A stretch of 64,000 nt of DNA from Dirofilaria immitis. Its lineage: Eukaryota; Nematoda; Chromadorea; Rhabditida; Onchocercidae. How positions within the stretch are numbered: the stretch's first letter is position 1; each line of letters begins with the position of its first letter. A program made the translations under genes and the position numbers. Below are positions 10,430 to 23,493 of this stretch, one piece after another. The stretch is taken from assembly GCA_024305405.1 (NCBI GenBank), contig JAKNDB010000085.1:372001-436000 (forward strand), written 5' to 3'. The notes beneath the pieces are model-generated. The model was not told where the DNA came from and searched no databases. It saw nothing but the letters and a program-made list of their open reading frames with translations.

Positions 10430-12993
10430 ATGTCGAAGGCAGACGAAGGACGTCTGATACATATCGCCAAAAAACGTGAACGTGCTAAAGAAGCTATTGA
10501 ACAAAGACGGCGGAAGCTAGAAGAAGAGACTAAGAATCGTAAGATCTCTTTTCCTTTAAAATATCTTTGTATTAATGGACTTATGAATGGCAAAGAGCAA
10601 AATTTTGAAATTTAATTGAAATTTCGAATTTATTATTGCCCGTTTATGTTTCTTCATTTCAGTAAAAACAGGTATCACGACAAAATTCACTGCGAATTAC
10701 GATGTTATAGAAGATTCTCTGAAAACTAGTACTGTTGGTCTGGTAACGCTAGACGAAATGCGAGAAAAGCAACGAGATGTAGTTGAAGCAAGGTTTTGTA
10801 TCCATTTTCGCTGTTAATTTATTCAAAAGTTTTGTACTCATTGATATGAAATTTTTTCTTCAAAATTTGAATATATGTATGTAGGAAAAGAAAATCCAAG
10901 TACACAAATAAAAATAATTCGTTGTACTTTATATCATGGATATGATCTCTACCTTGCCTTAATTTATAACCAAAACAATTAGTTACCATCCCATCTTGTT
11001 CGTTAGATTCTCAAAACATTCCTTCCAACAAAAAAAAACACTAGCAGATAAGATAAGGAATCGGAGATGATATTTTGAGAACCTAACGAACAAGATGATA
11101 GTGATTATCTATTTTTGTTATTGACCAAGATAGTACAGAATCTCATATTCATGATAGAAAGCACATCGACTTGTAAGCTATAAATTCATTGGATGTCGAT
11201 GCTTTTGCAGGGAATTGCAAAGAGCAGTTGAAGGGAATTCAAAGGAAAATATTAGAAATACAGCTAGCGATAGTAAAAGTTGTCAAGTAAATTTTAATTT
11301 TTATCCTTTTATATGCATTGCTGGTTCTCTCGATTTCCGTGACCATAATTTAACGATTTGATCTTTACAATTAAATCACATTTATATTTGTATTCCTTTT
11401 TTAGACATTCTGAGGCCAAATAGTTTTTGAAGACTAGATTTCTTTCATCATATTGTCAAGAATCTCCTCGTTATAATTGACATAACTATATCACCATTCA
11501 GTACTGGGATTTAGGTGATTTTTCCTTTTCCTGTGTACCATCCAATTCGCTCAATTTTTTTCTCATTTCGTTAGGTTTTGTGAATGAAATAATTTCAGAA
11601 ACGAGTGCTTTCTTTTGCATTTGATGATGAAGATGAAGAGGATATGGTATCTGTGCCATTAGAGAAAAAAGTAAGCCCTCCGATTGAAAAAAATTTGATT
11701 ATAATAAAATTATTGGTAGATACAATGTAATAAACCTAGTTGCAGCGAGTGGGTATGGATCCAACAGTGGAGACAGCATTCCTTCCGGATCGTAATCGAG
11801 AAAAAGAGTTGGCTAAGTGAGTTTCTTTTCTTTATCGCTTTTTTCTTTTGAAGAATTTCGGATAAGTATTTATTGAAGGTTAAAGGAAGATCTCGCAAAA
11901 GAATGGCAGGTGTTGCAAGAGAAAGAAAAAACGAAGAGATTAACATTGCATTCGTATATTGGGATGGCTCTAGTCACCGGAAAGATCTGAAAATGAAAAA
12001 GGAAACACAATATCACAATTTCTTGTTCGAGCACTTGAAGTAATTTTTAATATATTTTGTTATTGTCATTATACTTCCTCTCTTTTTCTCTCCGAAAACA
12101 AAAACATCGAGATTCATTGACTCGAATATTCTTTGCAGTTGTTAAAAAGGGAATTTAGCGAAACGCGAGCAGCTGTACCGGAAAGTCTAATGTTCGTTAA
12201 GGAGGACCTCATCATACCACATTTCTATACGTTAGTTTTTTTTACTCTGTTAGTCAGAAATCCATTTATGAAGACAGAATATGAGTGTGATACTGCTCCC
12301 TTTTTCAGTTCACTGATAGCTGTACGTCATGAATTTTTTATATAATACTGAATAACACATTACTGTACTCTTGGTATAGTTGTATCGCTGCAGTACTTAT
12401 TTAGAGACTATTATCGTTTCAGGTTTCAAGATTTCATTGTAACGAAAGCGATGGGAAAAACCGGTCCCTTATACGAATTTGATGCTGCAGGAGAAATACG
12501 ACTAAGACAGGATGCTGCTGTAGATTGTGGCGAATCTCATCCAGCCAAGGTATCGATCAAATTTCAGAGTGCATAATTTGTATCACACGATAGCAATCGG
12601 GTTTCCCTCCCTCAGCAGATCAGTTGAGGACTGAATGAACAATTTCATAAATAGTATATGAGGATACTAAAAATTTGTATTAGATTAAAACATATCAGCA
12701 ATATCAATTGTTAGTCAACTACAAAATTAACTAACAGATTAGTTCCATTCACATATCAGTATGCTGTAATGTGTGGTCCGATCGATGCAGTTCAGGAAAA
12801 AATTATAAAAAGAGGTCTATTAAAAGTATGTGATATAGCATTCGCTGCGAAGGCTTTATTCACTGAATCTTTTCAGGTTGTATTGCGAAGTTGGTATGAA
12901 AAAAATAAGCACATATATCCCGCATCTCGATGGGAAGCTTTTGTACCTAACAAAGAATATAGACGAACAATCGATGATCTCACTACTATTTGA
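10430..12993 (+). CDS. FAM50: FAM50/XAP5 family nuclear protein
   Basis: Nine exons: 10430-10538, 10663-10792, 11211-11286, 11599-11670, 11746-11816, 11879-12039, 12139-12230, 12423-12549, 12877-12993. Conserved landmarks in order: [14 protein letters not shown] at the N-terminus, [63 protein letters not shown], and the family's closing block [18 protein letters not shown]. About 318 residues after correction, against 339 in human FAM50A. The protein is nuclear, coiled-coil rich at the start, and linked to the spliceosome. Two single-A losses break the frame in exon 6, in the A6 run 11926-11931 and the A5 run 11996-12000. TTTTTTCAG lies 7 bp before the ATG, as in trans-spliced genes. The neighbour CWC15 diverges from it and also belongs to the splicing machinery. 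Confidence 0.93.
10992..11097. repeat. long hairpin in FAM50 intron 2
   Basis: Arms 10992-11016 and 11073-11097 are 25 bases each with one G:U-type difference, around a 56-base loop that itself contains TTCCTT/AAGGAA. It could be a foldback element or a structured RNA within the intron. Confidence 0.7.
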
Positions 12994-13357
12994 ACAATTA
13001 AACAAAGTAAATGTAATAGTATTCCTGCGTCTTATATCATAAGAAACAATATTTATTCATCTTTGATAGATACTGCTAAAGACATCAAATGGCGAAATAT
13101 TTCCTCATAGGTCATATTTTACCACTATTTTAGCCATATTTAGTTGTACGCAGTTATTTCCCACTATCTTCTATGTCTATATTATTGTTTAAATTTGATA
13201 ATTTTATTAAAAAAGGAAAGAAAATCATGCATCATGTATCTTATGCGTATGATTCATTTACTTATTGTTTCCTTAATGCATAATACTATAATGCCCATCT
13301 AATAAGGTCATATGTAATCTATAAATATACAAAAAAGAAAAAAAAATTAACTTCTAT

Positions 13358-15936
13358 TCATTGTAAAGAAAGTCCTTTTAGTTGTTCGATACAGGTATCC
13401 ATATACTTTTCTTTGATGTTTTCTTTATTATCGACTATCTCTGATTGAACCTGCAACTTATTCATTCATTCACATTACAGTGATACTTATTAGAATACAA
13501 TTATTAGAGTATTGAATTAATAACTAAGATTTACACAACACTTTATATAAAGCAGGCGAGATGCTATCTCATATATTATCAAAAAGTGCATGAAATTTCA
13601 TTAAAGCAATAATCAGAGGACGACTTGAAACCAGATAAATTTACCGAATTGATGATCCATTTCAACATATGGTCACGAGCGAAACTGTGTCTCACAGCTT
13701 CCGTTTCTTGTAAATAATCAAGACGACGTTTCATTTCAGTAGCCAGTCGCTCCACATTTCTTCGATAAGTTGATTCTAATTGAAGAGCCAAGTTCTCTTT
13801 AAAGATTACTGGATAATATTCCTTCACTGCTGCGTAGGCACTTCTTTCAGCTTTTGACATCTAAAATAAGAATTCTAGTCTGCAAAATCAGTTGGTCAAA
13901 ATTTTTTTTAATGCTAACACTAGAATTTCTCCTGTAAGATTTTTTCTCTTTATTATAATGAAAGGTCACTATACAGCCTCGAAAACAAAAAGAAGTAATA
14001 CGGAATATCTCTCGAACATTGCAGAAGTGGAATTAGTTACATTAAGAAAAATTTATAAGTTATGTACCTCTTCTCATTTGCTGGTATTATTGTTTTACTA
14101 ATACTTTTTATCAATACTAGCACTAAGTTAATTATGAAGTATCTCACTTCCTGAATTTCCCGAACTGCCTTGAAGTTATTGTCGATGATATCCAAATACT
14201 TTTCTCTCTTTTCTTGCAACTCTCGTAAAAATATTTATCCCATCGATCTGAAACAGTTCAAAGGAATTTAAAAATCCAAAAACTTTAGGAATAGTTTTAA
14301 TTACCAAGCTACCAAGCTCTCTATTCCTTGTAATGGTTACGGAGCAACTATCCAAAAATCATTATGGAGAGTAATATAAAAAGATCATTATTTTGGAATT
14401 TATCAACGTCTATCATCGATCTCTTGAATGAAAGCAAAAAAAAAGAAAAATTTTCTTCAACACAATTGACTTGTAAGAAAAGTTGCATAAATAAAAAAAA
14501 ATACATGAAGGTACTTTTTTTTGTAACTTAACAAATGAGAGAACTAACAGTTGAAAGCTCTGGAGAATATATAGTAGTAGAAAATGAAGACTAAAATCTT
14601 CATTCTATCGTGAGCAATCTCGAATAGTCCTTTCGTATGTAAAAATGCATAAAGCATCGCGAAGAATACATATGGCCCTGAAAAAACATATGTCTAATCA
14701 GTTAAAAATATGGTATTATTAATGATGGTTATTTTTCAATGCTTTTGATAACAAAAGGCAATAGGAACCAGTCCAACAACACAGATTCACTAAACAAATA
14801 AAAATTCATCATAAAAATCAGAACATGCCCATTTTTTCTAATACGATTACAGTGGTACAAAAGCACTCATATTCAAGCATTCATATCAAATATTCCTATT
14901 TCGAAATACCAATCTCCACATACGAACTTCAAAACTGTTAGATTTACCAGATGTTCCTGTGTATTTATGGAAATTATTCATAAATTTGTCTGGTACAATC
15001 ATGAGACGCAGTTTTGGTGGATACATACGCTTCACAGGATATGGATAATTCACCTAAAAATAAAGTCAACAAGCAAAAAAATTTATTAAAATCACTGTCG
15101 CACAATATGTGTCTTTGCTCATCATGTAAAGGAAGGTAAAGGAAGCACTCATATGAAATATCTCCAAATATGTTTTTCCTAAATGCGTACCAAATCACGT
15201 TCTGGATATTCTTTGAAATCCTTCGGCATTTCTGGCAAAGGTGGTGGAATATACTCTTTCCCGATATCCCTCATAAAAGATATCGGGGCATGCGATTCGC
15301 CCTTCAGAGGGATTCCTGCAAGAATTATATGATTAGTTTAATCTATAACATAATACTGATTTAACAAGAACCTGATTACCTTATATGAAGATATTTAGAA
15401 CATTCACATGCAAAAATTTTAATCCAACAGCTCAGATGATCACTAATTAAGCTTACCTTGAAAACGATATTTCAATTTCGTAAAAATCCAACTCTTTCCG
15501 AGGCATCCATCCTTCCTATTACATCACCTCCCTCTTTTGTGGTACTCATTAGAACGCTAACTGAAAGTATAAAACATCATAAAGTTTCACATTCATAAAC
15601 CGAATTCTCATATTTCTCCTATATTCTTCCTACTTGACTCAAAATATTTTCATACGAAGTATTATTGATCCTAATGTATAGTGTACCATTGTTTTGAAGA
15701 GCCAGTAATTTTGCTATAAGTCTGTCTGGAAGCATTGTTGCCTTCGAAACCTATCCTCACTCTTTTCAAACTCGAATTCGGGCATGTAATCGAATGATCA
15801 GCAAATCGAAATAGAAGACTACGAAAAATTCTAAATGAGTGGAAAATAGTTTACTTGTATATGTCGGTTGAGTGCATCGCAAAATGCAAGCTTGTGCGCA
15901 AGTTCCAGAAGCCAATACATATCGATTCAGTGCCAT
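13358..15936 (-). CDS. ATP5PB: mitochondrial ATP synthase subunit b
   Basis: Eight exons: 13358-13450, 13645-13860, 14148-14247, 14549-14677, 14948-15053, 15191-15315, 15457-15560, 15855-15936. The N-terminus MALNRYVLASGTCAQACILR lacks acidic residues and suits a mitochondrial presequence. Then follow YIPPPLPEMPKDF, RLMIVPDKFMNNFHKYTGTS and GPYVFFAMLYAF, matching the conserved PPLPE / IPEEFF / TG.TGPYV region of b subunits, a second hydrophobic stretch MKILVFIFYYYIF, and a long charged helix with LQLESTYRRNVERLATEMKR and HMLKWII. About 318 residues. This is the peripheral stalk of complex V in the inner membrane. Two one-base losses break the frame: 15476-15478 (exon 2) and 14227-14231. It converges on FAM50 with 364 bp between stop codons. 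In C. elegans the counterparts are asb-1/asb-2. Confidence 0.88.
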
Positions 15937-17307
15937 GAGTTACAACACAACAAGGTAAACCGCTGCAACACATTCAAATGAACATTACTTTGTATGGCAA
16001 ATATGCTGAATGTATCAAAATAAACATGAAATAAAATACAAACGTAAAGGTGATATACAATACAACTTCACTAAGTTATAGCTTATTATAATCAATGAAA
16101 ACTATCATTGCAATTTCATAAATCACAGATAACATCGAAAAATATACATGAACATCAAAAAACATATTTCAGCTTATCTCTCACTAAGATGAAGAGAAGA
16201 ACTGGATGACATAAACTTAACTTCTAAGTCGAATTTCGGCTGCCGAAGGAAACAGAGTTAAATTTTCAGTTTGCAAAAATTTGCAAAAAACAAATAAGAT
16301 AAGCGAATAAAACAAAAAAAATGAATGAATAAACATAAATGAACAAAAAGAAAAAATAAATCAGCAAATGAATGAAGTAAAAAATCAAATAAGTTAAAGG
16401 TTAATCTTTACCATATGACACAAATTATGCCCAGTAGCATAAAACTATATTTTTGAGCAAAACAATATCCTTTTCATCACTCCCTTCAAATGTATTAACA
16501 TTAAGATGAAAAGTGACATTATGAATTTTAAATATTTCCGTGTTCCGTGTGCATTACAAGATTCCTTGTTCTGTATGCATTACAAGATGATTACTGTTTG
16601 AAGAAATGCAAAATTTGGACAAGTTGGCGGAAATAATAATGATAAACTTCTAATTATAAAAATCAGCGCATTATTTAAACTATAGAGTTTGGCATGTCAA
16701 TTATTCTTAGAGAGAGTTAAACCTAGGTAGGACATGGGTAAATAATAGGCAACAATACCATATTCAGACGGAAGAGATCGACTCAAACGAATTATCTAAC
16801 CATTTAAAATCTCGAGCTTGGCCATTTTACATCAATTGATACGGCCGACCATGAAATACTAAAAGTCCATCGGCAAAGCCATTCTTGTAGCTTATTCGGA
16901 TCAAGAGTGCATGGAGTCAGTAAAGATAGAAGCGCTAGGAATTAGCATAAGTTGTTGGACGATTGGATGAGTGTTTTAAATTATCATTTCTTACTTTGAG
17001 CAATATTTCCATGCAGTTAAAATGAACTTTTGTTAATATCAATAATCTGTTACACTTCAAAGTAAATGCTTAGACTTCTGTTGATATCAGATTACGTAAA
17101 CGATTTTATTATTTTTTGAGCAACTCTGTTTTTCATAATTCCGAATTCCGTGTACAAACAAAAAGTCTGATTTTCTATTCAGTTTTTTTATTAATTGATA
17201 GAATTTTTAGGTCCTTGTATTGGACTACATGTAATCATTGTGATAATTATTATTGGCATATTGTTGAGAAGACTTTTGTCTCGTTTAATATAAGCCGTGA
17301 GATTGCT
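15937..17307. other. divergent intergenic region ATP5PB / GDPGP1
   Basis: No coding exon is proven. It includes a short imperfect duplication (TTCCGTGTTCCGTGTGCATT and TTCCTTGTTCTGTATGCATT, 16539-16585) and a patch at 16740-16960 with more balanced base composition that resembles worn coding sequence but shows no family signature. Confidence 0.45.
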
Positions 17308-20300
17308 ATGCTTAATGCTTCATCACAGACTCGTCTATTGCGCTCCTCTATTCAGGTATGCCTTAAAGTTAGTTAGTAATCCTTCCTTGAAGTAATTTAG
17401 TAACTTAGAGAAGATTGACATTCTTATCAGCTCATATTTCATTTTATAAATTAACAAATTAAGATCAGAGAAAAAAACAAAAAGTTGCTATGTCATGAGA
17501 ATAAGGAGACAATAGGAAATAATTCCTCAGATTTGCTGTATGTCACTTCAAATATAGATCACGCCGTGCATTAGTGTTGTGCATACTATAATTATGAGTA
17601 ACTTTAGATAATGGGATCAGAATGAAATAGTCTGCGAGAGTTATATATAGTCTTAATTATTTATCAGGTTGTTCGGTTCTAGATCTCTTTGTACTGTTCA
17701 AATTTCAGCTACCTGTTAGCCACGGTTGCACTTCGTCTGCTTCGTTATTCTCTTATTCAGCATCAGATTTTATCTACGATTTAAGGAATCCGTTCCCGAA
17801 AGATGGCGAAAATTGCTCCAAAGTTGGTCAATCTTTGCAATTGTAGATACGTGTTTTAGGATAAAATATAATTTTTGTATTATAATAGTAATATCAATTT
17901 TTTCTCCAGCATGAAAAAATTCTTTGGATTACGATAGAGTAATTCTCTTTCTTCTAAAAAGAAGCATCGATGTCAAAAAATATAGAATATCTCTTTTTTT
18001 TCCCTAGAACGCTGTAATATTAGCTACTTTATAGAAGCTTTTATTCGGCTGGAGAATATTATTTCTTTAATTTTTTACTATACTTGAATAATATTTTCTT
18101 GTTAAGTACTTTGTTGAATTCTTTGCTTATTGATTCGAAGAAAATTCATTGAATTATCAAAATTTTATGATACGAGGAGCTTATTGCAGTTCGAAGATAT
18201 GCTTATATCCAAATGGGAAGATGCTGAGAAGTCTAAATTACTGAATTATGATCTAAACTGCATGTACAAATTGCTGGAGGGTGATTTCAATTTTTCCGTA
18301 CAGGTTATCTTTTTTTTATTTTTTCTAATCATTAAGTTTTCATGAATGCCAAATAATACCTGAACAACCATAATAAAAACTTTAAGCAAGTTCGAGAAAG
18401 CAAATATTGTTTGTGCTTAGAGCTTTTTGTGACTTTAATCAGAAAATTTGCTATAATTGATTGTCGTAATCCTTCATTATTTCCGAATTCCTTAGTTCTG
18501 TTTTTAGATTCGCCTTTATTATAATAATTTACAAATTTTTAATGCGCTGTTTCAAAACTTCAGAGAAAATATTATAAGTGCAGATATGATTGATCATTAA
18601 AAATCTGCAAATCCTTATTATCTATCAGTCTGGTCACTGTTTTCCGAAATTTGGCTTCAGATAATGGCTAATAAATGATTAATAGATACCGTTTCTCTAG
18701 CAGGTTACATATAGAAGCTTTTTTAAAGAATAGCGAGCTGGCGATTATTCATAAAGTAATGCTTTTTTAATTTTTTTCCTTGACGTAAAGGCATCCACTT
18801 CTATTGATACACTACTTGAATTCGTATGAATATTATGGTTCGGTTTGTTTGTTTTTGTTTTTGGTTTTTTGCAATTTTTATCGTGAAAAGAAAGTTTTCA
18901 AAACTGGGGCGATGAACCTACTTCTGATAGCTAACTATATTACAAAAATTCGTCAATAATGTTGCGGAACATTTGGAATATTTCATGAGTCTCAGAAATT
19001 TGATGTATAACTAAATGGAAAAGACATTCTGGCTAAGAAAAAGTGCTTAAGCCTGCTGATAAAATGTTTCATATTGATTCAGATATTAGTATTTTCAAAA
19101 ATCTTAATAATTATCTTCTATTATTTTTGACATCAAAAAGAGAATTTCTTAATAATCTGTTTAAGAACAAAGCAGACGAATCAAATGTTTATGTTTTGAG
19201 AAATACTACTAATTAAAATTTTAATTCGATTGTGTTACTTTATAATTCAGTTGAATAACTACAATTTTTATCGTGAAAGGAAGTTTTCAAAACTTTCCGT
19301 ATGTATCATGATAAATAAGTTAGATGAAGGAAAATCGATTTATAATCTTTCAGCTGAATGTTGAACGTGGAGAAAGAAGACGTAAACCGATGCATTTTCG
19401 ATCAGTGCGCGAACCTTTCAATAATTTGAGATGGAATTTCACAAAACTGAAAGAAGATGAGGTCAGTTTTGCAGGCAGCTGCAAATTTCAGGATTGGTTA
19501 TTTCTATCTTAGAATTTTTTTTGAAATATAATTCTTCCATGGTATAAACTTTTTATAGTATAAAAAGTTTATACTTGAGTGAATTGATCATATATATAAT
19601 ACATACGACATGCCGTAGCTGTGCTATGGTTAACCAATCATTCATTATCTATCTATCCAAAATGTAACTTTTTTAAAGATACTATTGTATTTACGACGTC
19701 AAGACCATTTGCTAAGTAGCGACCCATTGGATCGTCATGTTGTTGCAGTTAATGCTGCACCGCTCGGAAGGGGACATTCCTTGCTGTTGCCATCCATAAA
19801 TCGCTGTACACCACAGGTGAACTTTGCCGGACTAGATACAAGGAAATTATTATTTCAGAAATAATTTTGAATTATGTTTACTAAGTGTTATTCCTTTCCA
19901 AATTATGGGATATCAATTTTGGGTAAAATTCAGGTAGAACAGTAAAAGCTTTAGTTTCACTTCTCTGTATTATTTTCCATTTCAGTATCTTTTGTTAAAT
20001 AAATGAGAGCTAGATCGATTTCTTGCTTTTTTTTTTTGAAAGGAATTGCCTAATCCTAATAGGAACTGCATATTTCGTAGGTACTGGATATCAATGCCCC
20101 TCAGATTATTTTCTGAAATGACATTATTTATTTCATTACTTCCTAAATAAAATGTTCTGCAGATCCTGTCCGAAGTAGCAGTTCGTTTGGCAACCGATAC
20201 AATGCTTTTAGCGAGAGACAATTCCTTTCACGTATTATTCAACAGCCTATTAGCATTTGCTTCCATTAATCATCTACACCTCCACCTTTTAACTTGGCCA

Positions 20301-22125
20301 TATGATTCCGACTTAATTAATCGTGTAAGCTTCTTTTCTTTTTCAGTACTTTTTCCCTGTCTTTCTTTTATGCTTTACTTTTCTTTTGCAATATTTTTCT
20401 TGCTCTGTCCTATATTCCTGGGTTATAAAATAAATGTTACAATTTCATACGTCATAATAAGATGTGTTTTCTAAATTGACGCAATTTATTAATTTATTTT
20501 ATTTTATTATATCCCAAAAATTTTGTGACCGAGTAGTGTTTAATGAAAATAATAACATTATTATAATTGATTTATAGAGATGTGAACATCTATTCGACAA
20601 TATATATGTAATAAAGTGGCCAATATGGTTTACTTATGTCATCGTTTTGCAGCTAACTGATTCAGAACAGTACGAAAAATTTGTTATGTAAGTCCAATAT
20701 TTCATAAAACGTGAAAAGCGACATTTGAACTTTCTCGTCCTACCCTCCACATATTTTTCGTAATCTTTGATATTTCAAATATGTAAGCTTTCTATATAGC
20801 CATATTTCAATATTCACAAAGCTTTGCTTAAAATTCCTGGATCTAAAATTTCTTGTTAATAACAAATTGCGACACTTCAGAATTAGGATTATTATGTCCA
20901 AAGCATTTCCTGTAATGGTTTTCAATTTCAGGAATATAACACGTTGTGCAGACTATCTTAGTACTCACGAAGTAGCACATAATATATTTTTTTCGCGTGC
21001 ACAACCACTAAGAACGTCTGGTGCTATCCAGTCAGAAGATAAAGCAAATGTACTTCCACAACTTGTTACTGCATATATTTTTCCACGTGTAGCTGTTGTT
21101 GGTTTGTTTTCTGTATTTGTTGTGATACTTTATTTATCGCTTTTTTATCCTATTTTCTAGAATTTTTGCTCGTCTGTTTTATTTTCTTTATATAGTTACT
21201 AAAAATATTTTTGTATAGTTACTAAAAATACTTCCTATTTTCTAGAATTTTTGCTCGTCTGTTTTATTTTCTTTATATACTTACTAAAAATAGGTAGGAC
21301 AGCGAAGAAGGAAAGATATTTGTATGATATTTTCTACATGTTTCTTCACAGTACTATTGAGAATCTTAACTCTGAGTGTCACAGTATGATGCCAAAAGTT
21401 TATATATTGAATATCACTTGCATAAGTTAACATAAGCATATTTGCAGGAGCCAAACCCGCAAGAAATTTCAGTCCGGCTTCTTTGGAGCTCTCGGGATGT
21501 TTGACTGCTTATAGTAAGTATGATTTGCTTTATCAATAAACAGTCGGTGACATAATATTTATCAAACTATAGAAACCATAGATTTTTTCTGTTGACTTCT
21601 TTGCAGGACAAGGTGTTGGAGTTAGTTCATGCTTGGTACCTACAGTGCCTGCTTCAAACATTTTGCAGCATACCAGTTTTTCGAAACAGTCACTGAAGAG
21701 GGAGCACTACGTATAATGAACGAAGAGGCAACATTGAATGACTCACGGTTTAACCAGATTTGTTCCGAATTGGTACAAGTCCTATCCGGGGAAACATTGG
21801 TCGAGCACAACACCGCTGACAAAGCCGAACCGGCAGGTTTTACTGAAGTTATGATGCCTCATATCCTGAATGAAATTGGTTGCGCTATTTCTCCAAATAT
21901 TAAACAATTAAGATAAGCCATAGTAATATCAATAAAAATAAATTTATTTACAGTGATTGATCATTTCGTATTTTCTAGTTGTCATCGTCAGAATTGGATG
22001 AGTTGCGTGATTCATTTCAAACATTCGAAATGCACTCACCAAGACATTTTTTCCCTACAGGCCATCAACAATTTACATTTGAAGAAGAAGGCAAATCGAC
22101 AAACGTCAAGCCGGGAAGTTCTTGA
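17308..22125 (+). CDS. GDPGP1: GDP-D-glucose phosphorylase
   Basis: Ten exons: 17308-17355, 17709-17822, 18190-18303, 19354-19461, 19679-19816, 20163-20324, 20653-20687, 20932-21101, 21448-21513, 21669-21916. An alternative 3' end joins 21669-21772 to 21979-22125; both forms are in frame (about 400 and 401 residues; human GDPGP1 has 385). Landmarks: LNVERGERRRKPMHFRSVRE, VVAVNAAPLGRGHSLLLPS, the catalytic histidine motif ASINHLHLHLL with His at about 211, 213 and 215, and CADYLSTHEVAHNIFFSRA. The enzyme (EC 2.7.7.78, HIT/GalT superfamily, C. elegans mcp-1) phosphorolyses GDP-glucose to glucose 1-phosphate and GDP in the cytosol, clearing misformed GDP-glucose. The donor after exon 2 (AAA|GTTGGT) is weak. 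Unlike most neighbours, no frame correction is needed. Confidence 0.92.
19542..19574. repeat. perfect palindrome in GDPGP1 intron 4
   Basis: Two 16-base arms (GTATAAACTTTTTATA and its complement) flank a single G. AT-rich cruciform-prone sequence of unknown role. Confidence 0.7.
21147..21298 (+). repeat. 85-bp imperfect tandem duplication in GDPGP1 intron 8
   Basis: TATTTTCTAGAATTTTTGCT and the following sequence occur at 21151 and again at 21236, both followed by TTACTAAAAATA. Confidence 0.8.
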
Positions 22126-23493
22126 TTACTGCTTCCCATTATCTTGTTAGTAGCAAATATTTTATTGTAGGAAAAGGCAAACGATAAAATCTTTACCTAT
22201 TTATATTTTTCTGTAGTCGCTGTAGTGTTACTACAACATTGCTGAAAACATTACTGAAGTTACTGAAGACTGTTTATAGATTCCTTCATTTATCTTTCAT
22301 TTTTTGTTTTCGCTTCGATGCGTTAAGGTCATAATAAAAGCAAGTTCAACAAATATGAGTAAACGCGCATATTATTGATCGGAATTAAATATTTTTAGGA
22401 AAGAACGTGAGCACTTGACACGATCAAACTTTAAAGAAGACAAGGATATTAATGTTGCCTGAGTGAAAGAAATAATCTGGGAAGTTTCTGTATTTTGGAT
22501 GTATTATTTTTGATATAATATCGACAGCAGCAGGACTAAAAAGTAATTGATTCTGTGAATGCGTAATTCAATTACAAGCATATCACAGAAAGCATATTAC
22601 CAAATTTCATTTGTTCATTTAATACAGAAAGAAAAAGACCTTTTTGTCCCTATTTCCTTGTAAAAAGATATTGCATACATTCGTTCTTCTTTCATTGGCT
22701 TGAATTGAGTTTACCACTTCGTCCGTCCCAGCTTGTCGTTTTCGGCATTTGTAAAAGCGCTCAGCCACTTTTTTTGCCTATTTTTTTAATTCCAATCTAA
22801 AGATCAGATTTTCGGTGCCATTCATTGGTGACATTAATTTTTTGCTTACATAATATTCTCCGTATAAGGTGCCTTCTTTTGTTCACAGATTCGTTTATTT
22901 CCACCACTATATTGTTACTTTTTTTCCTTAATTTCAAGAGCTAAGAAAGCTAAGAATTTCAGGATACAGTAGCTGTTAGATTATATTTTCTGTATGTATG
23001 TATAAACGTAAATTTTTTTCAGTGTTATTATTAGTACTAAGTAGCTTAGGTCTGCATTTAATGTATCGATATTCCTCATCTTTGTGATATTTGAGTCGAT
23101 TTTGATAATAAAATTTGTGTTGACTGACAGATACCGATAACATCCAAGCATCATCGGCTACGAGATTAAATAAATGGAAGTTCGACAAAAAAAAAGTAAT
23201 CATCTTTCTTAAAATATAATATATGGACAATATATCAACAAACAAGTAAAAGTAGTGGACACTTCTTGAATATAAATTTCCACCGTCACATATTTACAAA
23301 TGAAACAAGCAAGTAATTGTATTAAGATTAATTTTGTCTTCTAGAAATTAGCATATACCGAGCACCAAAAATTCAAACAGTTCCATCCTGCTGCATAGAT
23401 TGAGAGAAAAGATAAAGTAGCAAAAAGATATTATAAAAGATTTGTTGGTTATCTATGAATTAGTAATTAGAATACTCTCGAGAACTTCATAAG
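22126..23493. other. convergent intergenic region GDPGP1 / TMEM223-like
   Basis: No certain gene. A short open stretch after a TTTTTAG acceptor at about 22399 (KEREHLTRSNFKEDKDINVA, then stop) might be a further 3' exon of GDPGP1 but does not join in phase with the predicted ends. Confidence 0.4.
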
